NCBI RefSeq assembly: GCF_000189635.1
Contig: NW_002476463.1
Coordinates: 496,001 to 560,000, forward strand
DNA length: 64,000 nucleotides
Origin: Tetrahymena thermophila SB210
Taxonomy: Eukaryota > Ciliophora > Oligohymenophorea > Hymenostomatida > Tetrahymenidae
Reading direction: 5' to 3'
Numbering within the stretch: the stretch's first letter is position 1; each line of letters begins with the position of its first letter. A program made the position numbers and the translations under genes. Shown in pieces: positions 26,476 through 38,630 of this stretch. The notes below the pieces were generated by a model. The model had not been told where the DNA came from. It saw only the letters and a list, made by a program, of their open reading frames with translations, and did not search any database.

Positions 26476-26504
26476 AGTAGGCAGAAAAAACCTCTCTGCC
26501 TACT
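26476..26504. other. GC-rich perfect hairpin between the receptor copies
   Basis: Arms AGTAGGCAGA and TCTGCCTACT: 10 bp perfect stem, 9-nt loop, followed by a T-rich run. It stands out against the AT-rich spacer. It could be a 3'-end or ncRNA structure. It lies ~100 bp past the stop of copy 1 and is absent after copy 2. Confidence 0.6.
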
Positions 26505-27071
26505 ATTTTTAAATTTTATATTTTTTTATTAAAAAATAAAAATCTTTATCTTCACTACCCTTCATTTCGAATTGATTAAATAAAAGAATATATAAAAAGA
26601 GTTAGGGCAAATCAAAGCATAGTTTAAAAAATAAAATATTTAATTTTTAATAATCTCTGAAATATATTGAGTAAATATTTTAAAAAGGAGTGTTTTTTCT
26701 TTTAATTTAGAAGTTTAAAATACCTATTTGTATTTATTCTATTATTTAAAAAATAAAAATTTTTAATTTAAAAAGGGAATAAATATTATATTTAATGCAA
26801 ATAAAAGAAATAAGTAAGCATTTAAAATAATTATATTGCTTTAGAGATCAAATAATATCATTTGTTAGCTTGTAAAAATGTATTCTATTATATATTTTTA
26901 TATTTAAATGCTAAATTAATTTTTTATATTTTTACTAAAATTCCTTTCATTTAACAAAATAAATAAACCAAACACACTTTTAAAAAGAAGGGAATTTCAT
27001 TTAACTTCAAATAATTTTAATTAAAAAAATTAAAAATTTAATTACTAATTATTGTAAAAAGAATAGTAGAA

Positions 27072-30000
27072 ATGATAAAATTCATTAAAGATAAATTTCA
27101 AAAAGTAGAATTTCAAATTTTCATAATATTAGGTTCGTTATCAATAATCCTTTTAAGCGTTTCTATTTTTCAGACCATATTCATCAAAAGCTATTTAAAT
27201 TATGCAGTAAGTTAAATTTAACTTGCTTAAGACACAAATGAAATTCAATTCTCTTTGCTAGAAAATGAATATATCCTCTAAATTATTTAAAATGATTTAT
27301 AATTTGAAATATAGATTATCAAAATACTTTTTAATGCTAAAAATAAGTTGGACTAAGGTGTTATTTTCAAAAATCCTAAATTTAAAAACACTTTACTAAG
27401 CGTATTAAACACATTTTATAATAGCGGAGATCCATATTTTCTTAATCTTTACAGATAAAATTCTTACTTCATATCTAGTTGGTAATATCATTTATTCTAC
27501 TTTTTTTATTTACTTCTTTATTTTAAAAAGTACTTTAAAAATGTAAAATATTTTATATTTTAGAGTGAAATCTTTTGTTTAAAATTATTAAATAAAGTAT
27601 ATGGTAAACATTCATAATTTACTACTCAATTAATTCTACCTCTATTTTACTTAAACATCTATCATATTTGATAAGTTGCTAATATAATGTAAATAAATTA
27701 AATATATAAAATTTAAAAAATTAAAAGGCACCAAAAAAGTACTTATGATTTAAGCTAATTAGATAGATTATCAGCAGATTAAATAAGAAATTCAAGTTAT
27801 ATTGACTTTGTATGGAAAGCTAATTTATAATTGAATCAAAATAGAATTTAGAAATAGCAATAATAAAATATAATGTCATAATCTTATTTTATGGCTTTCA
27901 ATTATGATGGGATGTATTATGGAACAGGAGTTAATATGACTTTCTAAAATTATCTAGATCCATTGCAATGCTAACCAAGCAGATACTAGTTAGATTCAAG
28001 ATGCTAAGAATATTTTCAATTTATTATTAACTCAAACGAAACAATTATCTAGTATTTTCCTCCAACTCATTTTATGTATTCAGATAACAATAAACCTAAT
28101 ATCTCTTTTGGATTTTGTAAAAAAGCACCAATGCCCATAAATTTTAAAGCTATTTATTAATAATATTTCAGAGAAAATCCATAAATTGATGCATTTTCTT
28201 TAATATGCAATTCTTTTAATCTTGAGAAGTAGAATTTAATACTTTAGAGCACATTTCAAAATAATAGAATAAGAATAATTTTTGATCCTATTACTATGAG
28301 GGTTGTATTATAAAGCAATCTAGATATTTCAAATAACACACTCTTAAATCTTTAATCGTCTTACTTAGATAAATTAGATACAAAACAATAGAATATTTTC
28401 TTACAATAAATAAAATAATTTTAGTAATAATACATAAATAAATACTGTTATCAAAGTAAGATTTAAGTTTTTGAGCAAATATAAATTAAGATAGTACAGT
28501 AGTTTAAATTTTAAGATAAAGGTAGAGCATTTACAGCTATTCTTTAACCAATATAAACAATTGATGATGATGATAAAAATAGTGATTCTTCTAATGTATT
28601 TTATTGCTTCAAAAATAGCTTAATTTTATTAACAATAATTGAATCTACTTCATAGCTGTAATAAGAACAGTTATTGTAGCAATAATTAAAAGATATTTTT
28701 TTAACATTTTAGATATTATTATTTTTAATAGTAATCATTTTTTTTTTTTTGAGTTTTTACTATTCAAAATATATAACTGGATTAATATTTTAATCAGTTG
28801 AAAATCTCACTAATGCAATATAAAAACTAAAAATAAATGAAGATACAAACCATTTATTGCTGTTTGAAGATAAGACCTTTTTACAAAATTTTTTGAATTA
28901 GAGTGCAGATCTTTAACTTTCTAAAGATATGAGTCTTGTTTATGAAACATTTTAGAATTTATTCTTGACTCTTATTTTTATGACAGAAAGTATTATCGGT
29001 TAAAATGAAAGTTTAGCGTTGATAGAAATAACAAAGTAGATTGAGTATTTCTAAAAATTAAATAATTAAAGAGCTTTAGGTATATGTTACAACAATATGG
29101 GTAATATTCACTTTAATAATGGTAGATATGAAGAAGCATATGACTACTATAACAGGTCTATAGTGTGCTGCCTATATGAAATGGAGTTTTACAAAGAGTA
29201 AGATTAATATATTTGTTAGAAGCAAAAGAAAAATTCTATTCAAAATTAATTTATGAGTTTAGAGTATAAAAAAGACGAATAAGCTTAAAAATAATAATCA
29301 TCAAATATAAATAATCTAAAATAAGCTATTTCCAAAGATAATTAAAATGATTTAGATGAAACATAAATTAAAAAAAATGATGAAATTGAACTAGTTTCCT
29401 TGCTCTTTACTAGAAAGTACAATAGCTTCAAAGCAGTATTTCAATATATGATGAGTGATAATAATAGAGCAGGAAACTGGGATTTAGAAGTATTACTCAT
29501 GTAATAGCTAAAAGAATAAATTTGCTTAAATGAAGAGAGAAAATTCTTGAATATAAGAAACAAAATAATTAATAATATTTATTTAATGCTTATTTATACA
29601 AAAACTGAATAAGTTAAAGAATGCCATTAGATAATAAGAGAAAATGAAACTTTATATAATTAGTATGTTACCTAAAGGATGGAATCAGCTACATCTTATA
29701 ATTTTTTCATTTAAAATAAAAATGACTAACACATAAATAAATCTATTTCTAGCCCAATTTAAAATAAAAAAATTTTAAAACATTCATTTTCACAAAATTA
29801 TAAATAAAAATAAAAAAATAAAAATTAAATTAGTAAAATAGATATTGATAAGTTAAATTATTTAACTCATATTGATGATATCATTCGTATATTTCACTTG
29901 AGTTAATTAGGAATATATCACATTAAAATGAAATAGTATTTTAAAGCAGCTGATTATTTTACTTAAATTTTTGAAAATTGCAAAATATTTTATTAAAATA

Positions 30001-31511
30001 TAAGAAGTTAAAGCTTTTTGCAACTTCATAAACTTGCTAAGTAAATTAATTTAAATCATCCTCTTATAGATAGGATATATGATTAATTATTTAATGATGT
30101 TTCATACAAAATAAGCTTAGTTTATCTTGATATAAGCAAAAAAAAGTAAAAATCAAATTTAAAGAATAAATTAAAAGCAAAGAGATTTTGTAAAGACATT
30201 ATATCTAAAGTAATTACTAAAAATGATGACTAATTTGGTTTAATTTATTCATCACTTTCAGATATGAGTATTTCAGAAAAAATTTCTTTAATAAATTATT
30301 AAACGATAGCCAAAAGTTAAAATATAATATTGTAATAATTAGAAAATATTTTTCAAACAAATAAATGTTAAAATATAAACTAAAATAATTTTTAAAATGG
30401 GAACGTCTCTAAAAAATTTTAAAAAATAGAATAAATTATAGCAATTAATGAAATGAATTTCTTTTTAAACAACTAAACAAATTGTCCTTAAGAAAAAAAA
30501 GAAAATATTCTTAATTAAAATTAAATTTAACAATCTAGCATTCTTAAGGACACACTGTATAAGAGTTTGAATCAAGATGATGGTTTATAGAGTAATTTTA
30601 AATTTAATTTAAATAAATTTTAAAGAAAGCCCTATTAAAATGATTATAATTGTTCGCTTAATGAATATTAAAGTTAATAAATGAGCTTTAATTAAAACTC
30701 ATTGAGCAGCATTAACAGCAAAATTTCTTAAAATTTATAAACTATTTGTGATAGTCCTTAAAGTCAGTTGGTTAAAAATTTTGATTTTATTGATTTAGAT
30801 TAAAATATAAGCTAAACTATTCCTTAATTTAAAGCTTTTGATAAAAACAAATTTTAGAGTAATTTGAAACAATAAACTTAGCATGAAGATAAATCTAAAT
30901 TATATTATTCTTAATAATAAAATAATTAATACAATAAAAGCATATTTTAGTAACAGACTATTTTTGATAATAATATAAATATAAAGAGTGGGTAAACTAA
31001 TAAGTAAAAAATTCTTGATAGTAAAAGAAACCTGTTTTACTTCTCTATAAGAAAAGCTCTTTAGCAACTAGTTCTATAATTTGATGAAAAGTAAATTTTT
31101 TTGAAAATGGCTGAAATAAAATATTAGTAAAATAATTCAAAAATATAAAAAATCAATCCATCTGATTAATTTTAAAATATTCATTAATATCTAACAGTAA
31201 AAAATATTCTAAGTCGAATTTATAAAAAATTTATTATAATAGTTGTCAATGATTTTGAAATTATTTAGTAAAATGATTCTAAATTTTAAGAAATAGTTAA
31301 AAATCTAAATAAATTTGGTATAGAATTATGTATTCTAATGTAAAATAAAATGATTTCTATGAATGAATAATATTTGTATTAAGATTTGATAATTGATAAC
31401 AAAATGACAGTTAGTTTCTTTTTTAGTTAGCTTAGCTTACAAGTATATCTTGAAAGCTCTAGATGCTCTAAATTTCATAACCATATTCCATAATTTTTAG
31501 AAAATTTTTGA
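27072..31511 (+). CDS. Two-pass receptor with Cache-like sensor and TPR region, copy 2
   Basis: Exons 27072-27481 and 27728-31511 (246-nt intron at the same site as copy 1) give 1,397 residues and TGA. The order of parts is as in copy 1: basic start, helix 1, sensor-like domain with the same FMAFNYDGMYYG stretch, helix 2, TPR-like unit and C-terminal FIIIVVNDFEI segment. Most substitutions are conservative and cluster in the Gln/Asn-rich linkers (around 29240-29370 and 29690-29850), while the TPR and end segments are close to identical. No frameshift or premature TGA was seen, so both copies appear functional. Confidence 0.8.
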
Positions 31512-32235
31512 AAATTTATGTTAGTAATTGTTTATGATTATTTACCTTAAAGAAATATTTTTATTTTTTAAATTTACCAAATATCTTCATTATATCTTAA
31601 GAGTTTTTTATTTTTTAATCTTAAATACCTCTTATGTTTAGCACTAAAAAGTAGGTTTACTTTTTAATGAAATTTTTTGATTTTATATTTTTATAAATTT
31701 ATTTTAATAAGGAAAAATGGAAAATAATTTTTTCGTTAAAAATGATCCTCATTAAAAAACCCTCTTAGCATAAAACACTCTTATTAAACAAGTGTTTTGG
31801 AAAAAAATTATTATAAAAAACTTTGAGTTAAATTTGATTTGTTTAATAATAACTATTAATATTAATTTAAAATTGTAATCAATATGTTTTTAATATTTGT
31901 TACTATTTTATAATAATTAAATTTATTTTTATGACATAAATTCGTTTTTTTATAATATTTTTCTAACATAGATTGGTCTTTAAAATATTAAATATAAATA
32001 ATCTTGAGTTTTATAATCAATTTTTTTAAATAGAATAATTTTTATCAAAGTGTTAATTTTAAAAATTAAGAGTTTTTGTTTAGAAAAAATTACAAACTAT
32101 ATCTTTATGCATTAAAAGGCATACAAATAAGAAGAAATTTAAATAAAAATTTTTATTTATTGAATAAAAATATAATTTTTAATTAGTTTTTAGCTAAAAG
32201 GAATATTAGATAATCAAATAAATAAAGAAAGTAAA
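31512..32235. other. Intergenic stretch
   Basis: The first ~45 bp continue the duplicated 3' flank. The rest is AT-rich with no supported gene. It ends in an A-rich leader before the dynamitin ATG. Confidence 0.5.
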
Positions 32236-33474
32236 ATGGCTTTTGTAGCAGTAAGAAACGGTGATTTTATAGAAATAGCAGGAGTGGATGAGAAGTCTGA
32301 TTCAATGTAAGAATCATCTGTAAGAAAGCCCGAAATAGATAGTTAAGATTAAAATAAACCTGTTGATTACTCATACGCAAATGCTAGCAAAGCTTATTAG
32401 CTTTTGAGTGAAAAAAATAATGTTCTTTCTGTATATTCTTCAAATCCTAATCCAAGAGGTAGCTCTGTTTAATACGAAACTCCTAAAGAAAGGTTAAATA
32501 GGTTGCAAGCTGAATTTATTGAATTTAAATAGGAGATGGAGTTTATTGTTGAAAAAGAGAAATCTATTTAAATTAATAAAGATGATACTAATAGCGTGAT
32601 TTTAAGTTAAATTGAAAGAATTTAAAGCGAAATGCAAAGTCTTATCAGTAGTGATGAGGTTCGTCGTGTATTAGAAAATAATTTAGATATTTCTGAAAAG
32701 AGCGATTTTTCAATTGAAAATACTTTAGGTCTACTTAAAAAAGATTTGTAAAACGATCTTACCTAAAATATAATCAAAAGAGTAAAAGCTTTAAACTAAA
32801 AAGGCTTAGAAGAAGATATAACCAATGAAAAATCTTCTAAATAGCCTGCTAAAATCGAAATTTTTATTGATCCTTAATAAGAAAAAATTTATGCTGACTC
32901 TAAATTTATAGAAATTGAGAAGCGTGTCGCCAATATTGAAAAAGCTCTTGGAACTGACAAATTAAAGAGACAAGAATTTGATTTAGGTACTTCTTCTACA
33001 AACCAATCATCCACGTTTTCACTTCTTGGAAGAGTAGAATCCTTGAGTTAAAGTGTAAACATTTTAAGTTAGGAAAAATCTGATATTATATTGAAGAGAG
33101 TTATTGATCTTGAGTCCTAAATAGAAAAGATTAATTCAAAGAGACCTGCATTAGCTTAGTAAAACTAAATTTAAGCTTAAGATTTAAAAAGAATTGAGTA
33201 TTTACATGACAGATTCTAAGCTATCTCAGGCGTAGCTGATGAATTACCTTATATAGTAGATAGAATGGAATCTCTCAAAGTTTTGCATGAAGAATCTGCA
33301 GGATTAATGAATCACATCCACACTCTTACTTCCCTCCATGAAAAAATAGTAAAAGGAATTACTAATAATGAATAGCTATTAAATACAGTAAACAGTAACT
33401 TTACTTCTAATCTTGAAAAAATATTAAACAATATTAAGCTTATTGAAGAACGTATTCAAGCACTTTAAAAGTGA
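32236..33474 (+). CDS. DCTN2: Dynamitin, dynactin subunit 2 (p50)
   Basis: Single exon, 412 residues, TGA stop; length matches dynamitin (~400). The shoulder subunit of dynactin, it holds p150 to the Arp1 filament and so links dynein to cargo. Family marks: a short acidic N-terminus with Tyr (VDYSYANASKAY), then ETPKERLNRLQ at ~82-92 as in animal dynamitin, a long series of coiled coils with EKRVANIEKALG, and LPYIVDRMESLKVLHEESA near ~337-355, the conserved C-terminal helix. No intron. Start choice: the first ATG after an A-rich leader, matching the family N-terminus. Confidence 0.93.
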
Positions 33475-33954
33475 TTTTCAACATTTATAATTTTATAATA
33501 TCAATATATGCAGCAACTATTTGTATTTTTAATTTCTTGAGAAAGTTATATAGTAAGTAAATAAATAAGTATACATCATCTATGTATTTTTATGAAGATA
33601 AATTAAAATAATTAATCATTTTCAAAAAAATAAAATATTAATTTATTTAATTTTATAATTTAGACAATTTAAGTATATACAGTAATTCTCTGATATTGAT
33701 TTATTTTATTTTGATTATTTATTATTTTTATATATTTATAACTAAAAATTATAAAATTTAAAAAACTATTAAAATAAATCATAAATGTTTATTTAAAATA
33801 TGAAAACATATATATAAAAAAATATTATTTGTGAGTATTTATTTTTAAATACATAAAACCATTATTTTAACTTGTAAACCAGAATATCAATAACGAATTT
33901 TTTAATTAAAAAAATTCATTTATTTTGATAAATGCTAGATTCTTATTTTTTTAT
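33475..33954. other. Intergenic stretch between convergent genes
   Basis: AT-rich, no gene seen. It separates the dynamitin stop from the 3' end of a minus-strand gene. Confidence 0.5.
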
Positions 33955-34590
33955 TCATAATAATAGATTTTCCTCTATACCATTAAAAAAATCTTTTCTG
34001 TCTTGAGAGTTTCCAAAAATTTCTTTAAAATAGCTATCATCATATTTTGGATTAAAAATATTATAGTAATTATCATTATTGTTGGTATTAATAACATTAT
34101 TCATTAAATTTAGTTCTTAAAGAGAGACATCAAAATTATCTGCTTAATTTCTTTAATGGTTTTCAGTATCATTTTTTTATTCTTCTTCATCATTTCTAAC
34201 TATTGAATTTAAAATTTCTTAACTATAAATTTATGATGCAATCTAAATGGACATATTCTATTAAGAAACTTATTAAAGGCCATAGTAATCTGCGCCTCGG
34301 CAAAGTGATCTAAAATGTATAGAGCGGTCAAAACTATAATTTTAAGAGATATTTTAAATGTCTTCATTTAATTCTATTCTAGGAAAATAACATTTTCTAT
34401 CACTTTTTTGATTTGTTTGCTAAAAAAAGAATGAATCTGTAACCTTTTTTATATTTTTAATCAGATATTTAATGCAACTTCAAATATAATTTTCTTAAAG
34501 TAAGAACCATTCAAAACTAAAAAAGGAAAATGAACAAATTAATAAAATAAATAGTAATAATTAATTATTTAAAAAGAATTAAATTTTCAT
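33955..34590 (-). CDS. Unrecognised protein with signal/TM start; structure uncertain
   Basis: From the ATG at 34588-34590 a single frame runs to TGA at 33955-33957 (212 codons), interrupted by one in-frame TGA at 34480-34482. The start encodes a basic residue plus a strongly hydrophobic stretch (LLLFILLICSFSFF), like a signal peptide. After the TGA the frame is protein-like (CYFPRIELNEDIQ, FRSLCRGADYYGL) and ends in an Asn/Asp-rich region. Most likely an intron removes the TGA, but no clean GT donor in the right phase was found; one possibility uses GTTTTG..CAG. A selenocysteine or a mutant copy is less likely. No family recognised. Confidence 0.4.
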
Positions 34591-34641
34591 GGAAAGTTTA
34601 AAATTTTTAATTATAAATTAAAACTATAATGCTAAATGAAA

Positions 34642-35816
34642 TCATACACTCTTATTTCCATCTGCTATCATGTTCAGTGTCTTCTCGAAACTTTCAAAAT
34701 CATCTGGATAAATTTCTGAAACCTGCTCTTCTTCATCATTTTATTCATCTTCTATATTTTTATTTTAGTAGAAATCCTCTATTTATTCTAATAGCTGCTT
34801 CTTATCTACCTCACTTTCTGCTTGTAATTAAGATTTGAGTTTCTAAATTAGAGACTCCATTTTCTCCATGGAATTATTTTTTCGTTCAATGATTCTATCT
34901 TTTTTCTTAAGGTCTCTTACAGAATTCTTAAATAGATTCTCATAACATTTAGCCTTAGTATGGTAGGAAAAAACTTTTCTGTAGAATTGGTTATTACAGA
35001 TTTTGCATAATAGTTTTTTATAAGGGCAGACTTTTTCATGCTCTGTAATTCTCTATATTTGATATTCGGTTTTACAATCGGGACATTTTTATTTGTTTTC
35101 TGAGCAAAAATCTTCATGTAAAACCATATCCTTAAAACAAATTTATTTTGAGCAATATTTACAAGGCTCTTTTCTATATTCACAAATTTTGATGTGCTCG
35201 GTTTTTGTTAGTAAAGTAACTTTTTCTTCGCATTAATCATTTGGGCAGTTTCTAAGTTAATACATACAAACCTTTAGATGTCCAATTCTTTCATCATATT
35301 TAATGATTGTGTTACAGCCTTTATTGTGACAAGTTACTTAGATCGTGCTAAGCATTTTCTTAAAAATTTTAGGACATGTAACATATTTAGCTTAACTATG
35401 ATTGTCTCCATGAAATCTTACAGAAAAGCGATTGTCTCTTTCTCTTGAATAAAGAAATCTCTCCTAGCCTTGATCTCTGCAGCATGGGCACTACTTTTCA
35501 CCTTGATGACTTACCCATTATTATATGCATTAAGCACAAAAATTTGCTTCACAGTTGATGCATGTCTCTTTATTTATTATTAATATGAGTAATAAATTTT
35601 AATCGAATAATTACTTGGATCTTCAATAATGTTTATGCAAATAGGACACTTCAAATCATCCAAGAAATTTTTTAGTTCTTCCTGGTTTATGATGTCATCA
35701 ATTTCAATAGAAGGTAGCTAATATTCTGGATTATTCTTCTGTTCTCTTCTATGAAGAGTTGTTCTCCTGCTATAATAATCCTAAAAATAAATTGATTCTT
35801 GTATAATATCAAGCAT
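34642..35816 (-). CDS. RING and TRAF-type zinc-finger protein
   Basis: Exons 35615-35816 and 34642-35567 (47-nt intron) give 375 residues and TGA. Residues ~55-100 form a RING-like finger: CPIC, then TCINCE, FCAQC and CPCC; a Cys takes the usual His position, so it is a modified RING. It is followed by TRAF-type fingers at ~125-245 with repeated C-x-H/C spacing (VTCHNKGCN, NCPNDQCEEK, EPCKYCSKQ, KCPDCKTEY, LLCKICNNQF). The last ~120 residues are coiled coil and acidic. By analogy with animal TRAF proteins it may be an E3 ubiquitin ligase or a signalling scaffold; no MATH/TRAF-C domain is present, so the partner is unknown. Confidence 0.85.
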
Positions 35817-37387
35817 GTTTTTTATTAATTTCTTTAATTTAGTGATAGAATTGATTATATAAAGTATTTTTTGATGATCTCATTATCAGACAATAATCAA
35901 AAAATAATACATTTCATATAGTAGTAATTTAAATAACAAAGTTTAATATGCAGCTTTAAATAATGATAAGCTAATTTGCACAAAAAACTCTTGCTCATCA
36001 AAAAACTAATCTATTTATTGAATTTGTGTGCATCCATCCATAAAAAATCATCTTTTGAATTTATAACTTTGTTATAAAAAACTAAAACTTCACAAGAAAA
36101 AATTTAAAAAATAATATAGCTCCACTTTGTTTGAAAAATATAAAAATAATTTTATTATTTTAAATAAATTATTTTATTTATTAATATGAAAAGAAAAAAT
36201 AATAAGCCATTTTAGATTATAATTTTTTACTAATATTTTAAATTATTTTTAGATATTTTATTTTTTTATTAAATAATTAAATAAGCATGTATAAAAAATA
36301 AAAAGATAAATTAAATAATATTTTAAAGAACAATAATTATGTTTTATTTATTTATTTATTAATTTTATCCATTTGTTTAATAATTAATTAAAGGAAATAA
36401 AATAATTTTTGTTAATTCTAAAATTTTTAAATAAAATATTTCTTTAATTAATTGATATTATTTTTTTGAATGCTATGAAAAAAAAATTAAATAATTTTAT
36501 TAATTGGGTTTTTAGTAGAAGTTAAAATAAAATAATGAAACAAATATATCTAAATATTGCTATAATAATTATTTAATTGTTTTTTAGATGTTTTTATAGT
36601 GAGGGATTTGCTAGCTATCTATCTAATAATCTTTGATTGTAGTTAAATAAAGCAAATATTTAAAAGTAAATAATAAAAATAATCCATTTTCAATTATAAC
36701 TTTTTATTAATATTTTTAAAAATTATTTTTAGACATTTTACTATTTGATTAAAGTATTTAAAAAATAATCTTTAACAAATATAAAAATAAATAAATAAAA
36801 TAATATTTAAAAGATGAATAATTATGCTTTATTTATAAATATTATCTATTTTTTTGTTTAATAACTTTGAAAGTAAATGAAATAAAATAATTTTTGTAAA
36901 TTCTAAAATTTTTAATTAAATATTTGTGAAATAGATTTTTTATTTTGGTTGTTTTGAAAAAAATTAAATAATTTTATTCATTGAATTTTTAGTAGAAGTT
37001 AATATAAAAAAATATAACAAATATAGTGAAATATAGCTATAATAATTAATTAATTACTAAATTGTATTTAGATATTTTTATAATGAGTAGCTAGCTAATA
37101 AATAATCTTTGATTGTAGTTAAAAAAAATCAAATATTTAAAAATAAATAAAAAATATATTAAATAATTTATGTTTTAAAGTCAAATTAAAAATAATATCT
37201 AATTTTTGTTTGAAGATATTTCAAAAAATATCAAAACAAACATCAAAATAAAAACAATCAAAAATTTTAATAATAAATAAATACAAACCAAAAATTCATA
37301 TTTCTTTTAATACACTAAGAAATAATAAAGCAAAATTTGCAAAATAAAACAAGAAATAGTAAATAAGTAAGTAAGTAAATAAGTAAA
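35817..37387. other. Intergenic stretch with a ~475-bp tandem duplication
   Basis: No gene supported. It separates the divergent zinc-finger and prefoldin genes and holds the duplication listed at 36190-37140. A (AAGT)n-like run lies just before the prefoldin ATG. Confidence 0.6.
36190..37140. repeat. Non-coding tandem repeat, two ~475-bp copies
   Basis: Order-preserved matches are ~472-476 bp apart: AATTATTTTTAGA blocks, TAGTAGAAGTTAA, GCTATAATAATTA, and CTTTGATTGTAGTTA at 36631 and 37107. The copies differ by many point changes and small indels, so the duplication is old. No open frame is shared. Confidence 0.75.
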
Positions 37388-37822
37388 ATGTCAGGTGAAG
37401 TTCTTAAGCTCCAACAAGAATTAGAAAATGAAGTTAAGGATATGCAAAATCTCTAAAAAGAATTGTAAAAACTTAATGAAGGCAGATAAAAGCTCATTGA
37501 ACAACAAAATGAATCTGAATTAGTTTAAAAGGAAATAGATTTATTAGAAGAAGAAGCTGTTATTTATAAGCTCTCAGGTCCTATTTTAATTAGATAAACT
37601 TTAACTGAAACTAAGAGTACCATCAAAACTCGTATTGAATATATTAGAAAGGAAGCTATTAAGGGAGAGCTCCTTTTAAAGGATAACGAAACCAAGTAGC
37701 TTGACAAGAAAAACAAAATAGTCAAATTACAAGAAAACTATTACAAAGCTGTTATGGGTCCTCAATATGCTCAAATGATGGCTGCTCAACAAGCCCAAGC
37801 TGCTCAACAACAACCCTAATGA
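37388..37822 (+). CDS. PFDN6: Prefoldin subunit 6 (beta-type)
   Basis: Single exon, 144 residues, TGA stop; the family is usually 120-150. Prefoldin hands unfolded actin and tubulin to the CCT chaperonin in the cytosol. Two coiled-coil helices flank a central beta hairpin: the first helix contains a GRQKLIEQQNE stretch typical of subunit 6, and the hairpin reads AVIYKLSGPILIRQ. The C-terminus adds a Met/Ala/Gln-rich tail (QMMAAQQAQAAQQQ), longer than in animals. Many Gln are encoded by TAA/TAG or CAA. Start follows an AAGTAAG-rich leader. Confidence 0.92.
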
Positions 37823-38630
37823 GCAAGAAATACAATAAAGCTATTTGTTTTTTGAGATGAGTATAATTAAAAATATAATTTAAACCAACACAATCATAAA
37901 AGTTCATATTATAGCAATTTTAATAATTTTCACTAATTAATATGACATAAATCTAGATTTATTTATGAAAATTTAGCTAGTCTATTTATAAGTAGTATTG
38001 TTTTATCTTCGTCACCTATACATTATACTTGTTTCATTATTTTTGCTATAATTTTGAGCAGTTTATTATATTCTATAAAATATATATGTGATTGATTCTT
38101 CTTATTCAAACTTTGGTAGCTCTTATTTATTAAAATGATAAGTATAAAATAGTTATTTTAAATATTAATATTAATCCTAAAAAAGTAAAGATAAATACTA
38201 TTTTAATTTCTAAAAGCAATTTAAAAAAATACATTTTTATTGAATAATAATTTTATAATAATCATTATTTTAATATTTAGTCATTTTAAAGTCTTCTTAA
38301 TTTCTTCATTTTTATAAATAAATAAATAAATTAAAAAAGATTTTATTAATTATTTTTAGCAATACAAAAATAAATTATTTTTAAAAGAATTTTGTTTATT
38401 TTCAAAACAATTTTAAAGTGTTATTTTCAAAGAATTTGTCAATAAATAGAATATTGATATATCTTATTATATGAATTTAATAAAATTTCCTATTGTCTAA
38501 TTCATAATATCATATTAAAGATTCTTCACTTATTTACTATCAAATGGTAATTTAAAATTGAAGTCAAACTTTGATTTTAAACAAATTAAATTAAATATAA
38601 TACTTCAAAAAGTAATTAAACAAAATAAGT
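37823..38630. other. Intergenic stretch
   Basis: AT-rich flank between two same-strand genes. No gene, RNA or repeat recognised. Confidence 0.5.

Larger units (their letters stand above)
21620..31555 (+). repeat. Tandem segmental duplication of a receptor gene
   Basis: Copy 1 (~21620-26418) and copy 2 (~26725-31555) align through the upstream flank, both exons, the intron position and ~45 bp past the stop codon. Exons are much more similar than the introns and parts of the flanks, so selection has kept both proteins. A ~300 bp unique spacer with a hairpin separates them. Confidence 0.9.

Noticed and set aside
26455..26510. Possible tRNA at the GC-rich patch
   Set aside because: Only one stem is present; no cloverleaf, T-loop or acceptor pairing could be drawn.
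34917..35183. 88-residue minus-strand frame in a different phase
   Set aside because: The zinc-finger frame in the neighbouring phase has regular Cys/His spacing and continuous coding, so this one is a shadow.
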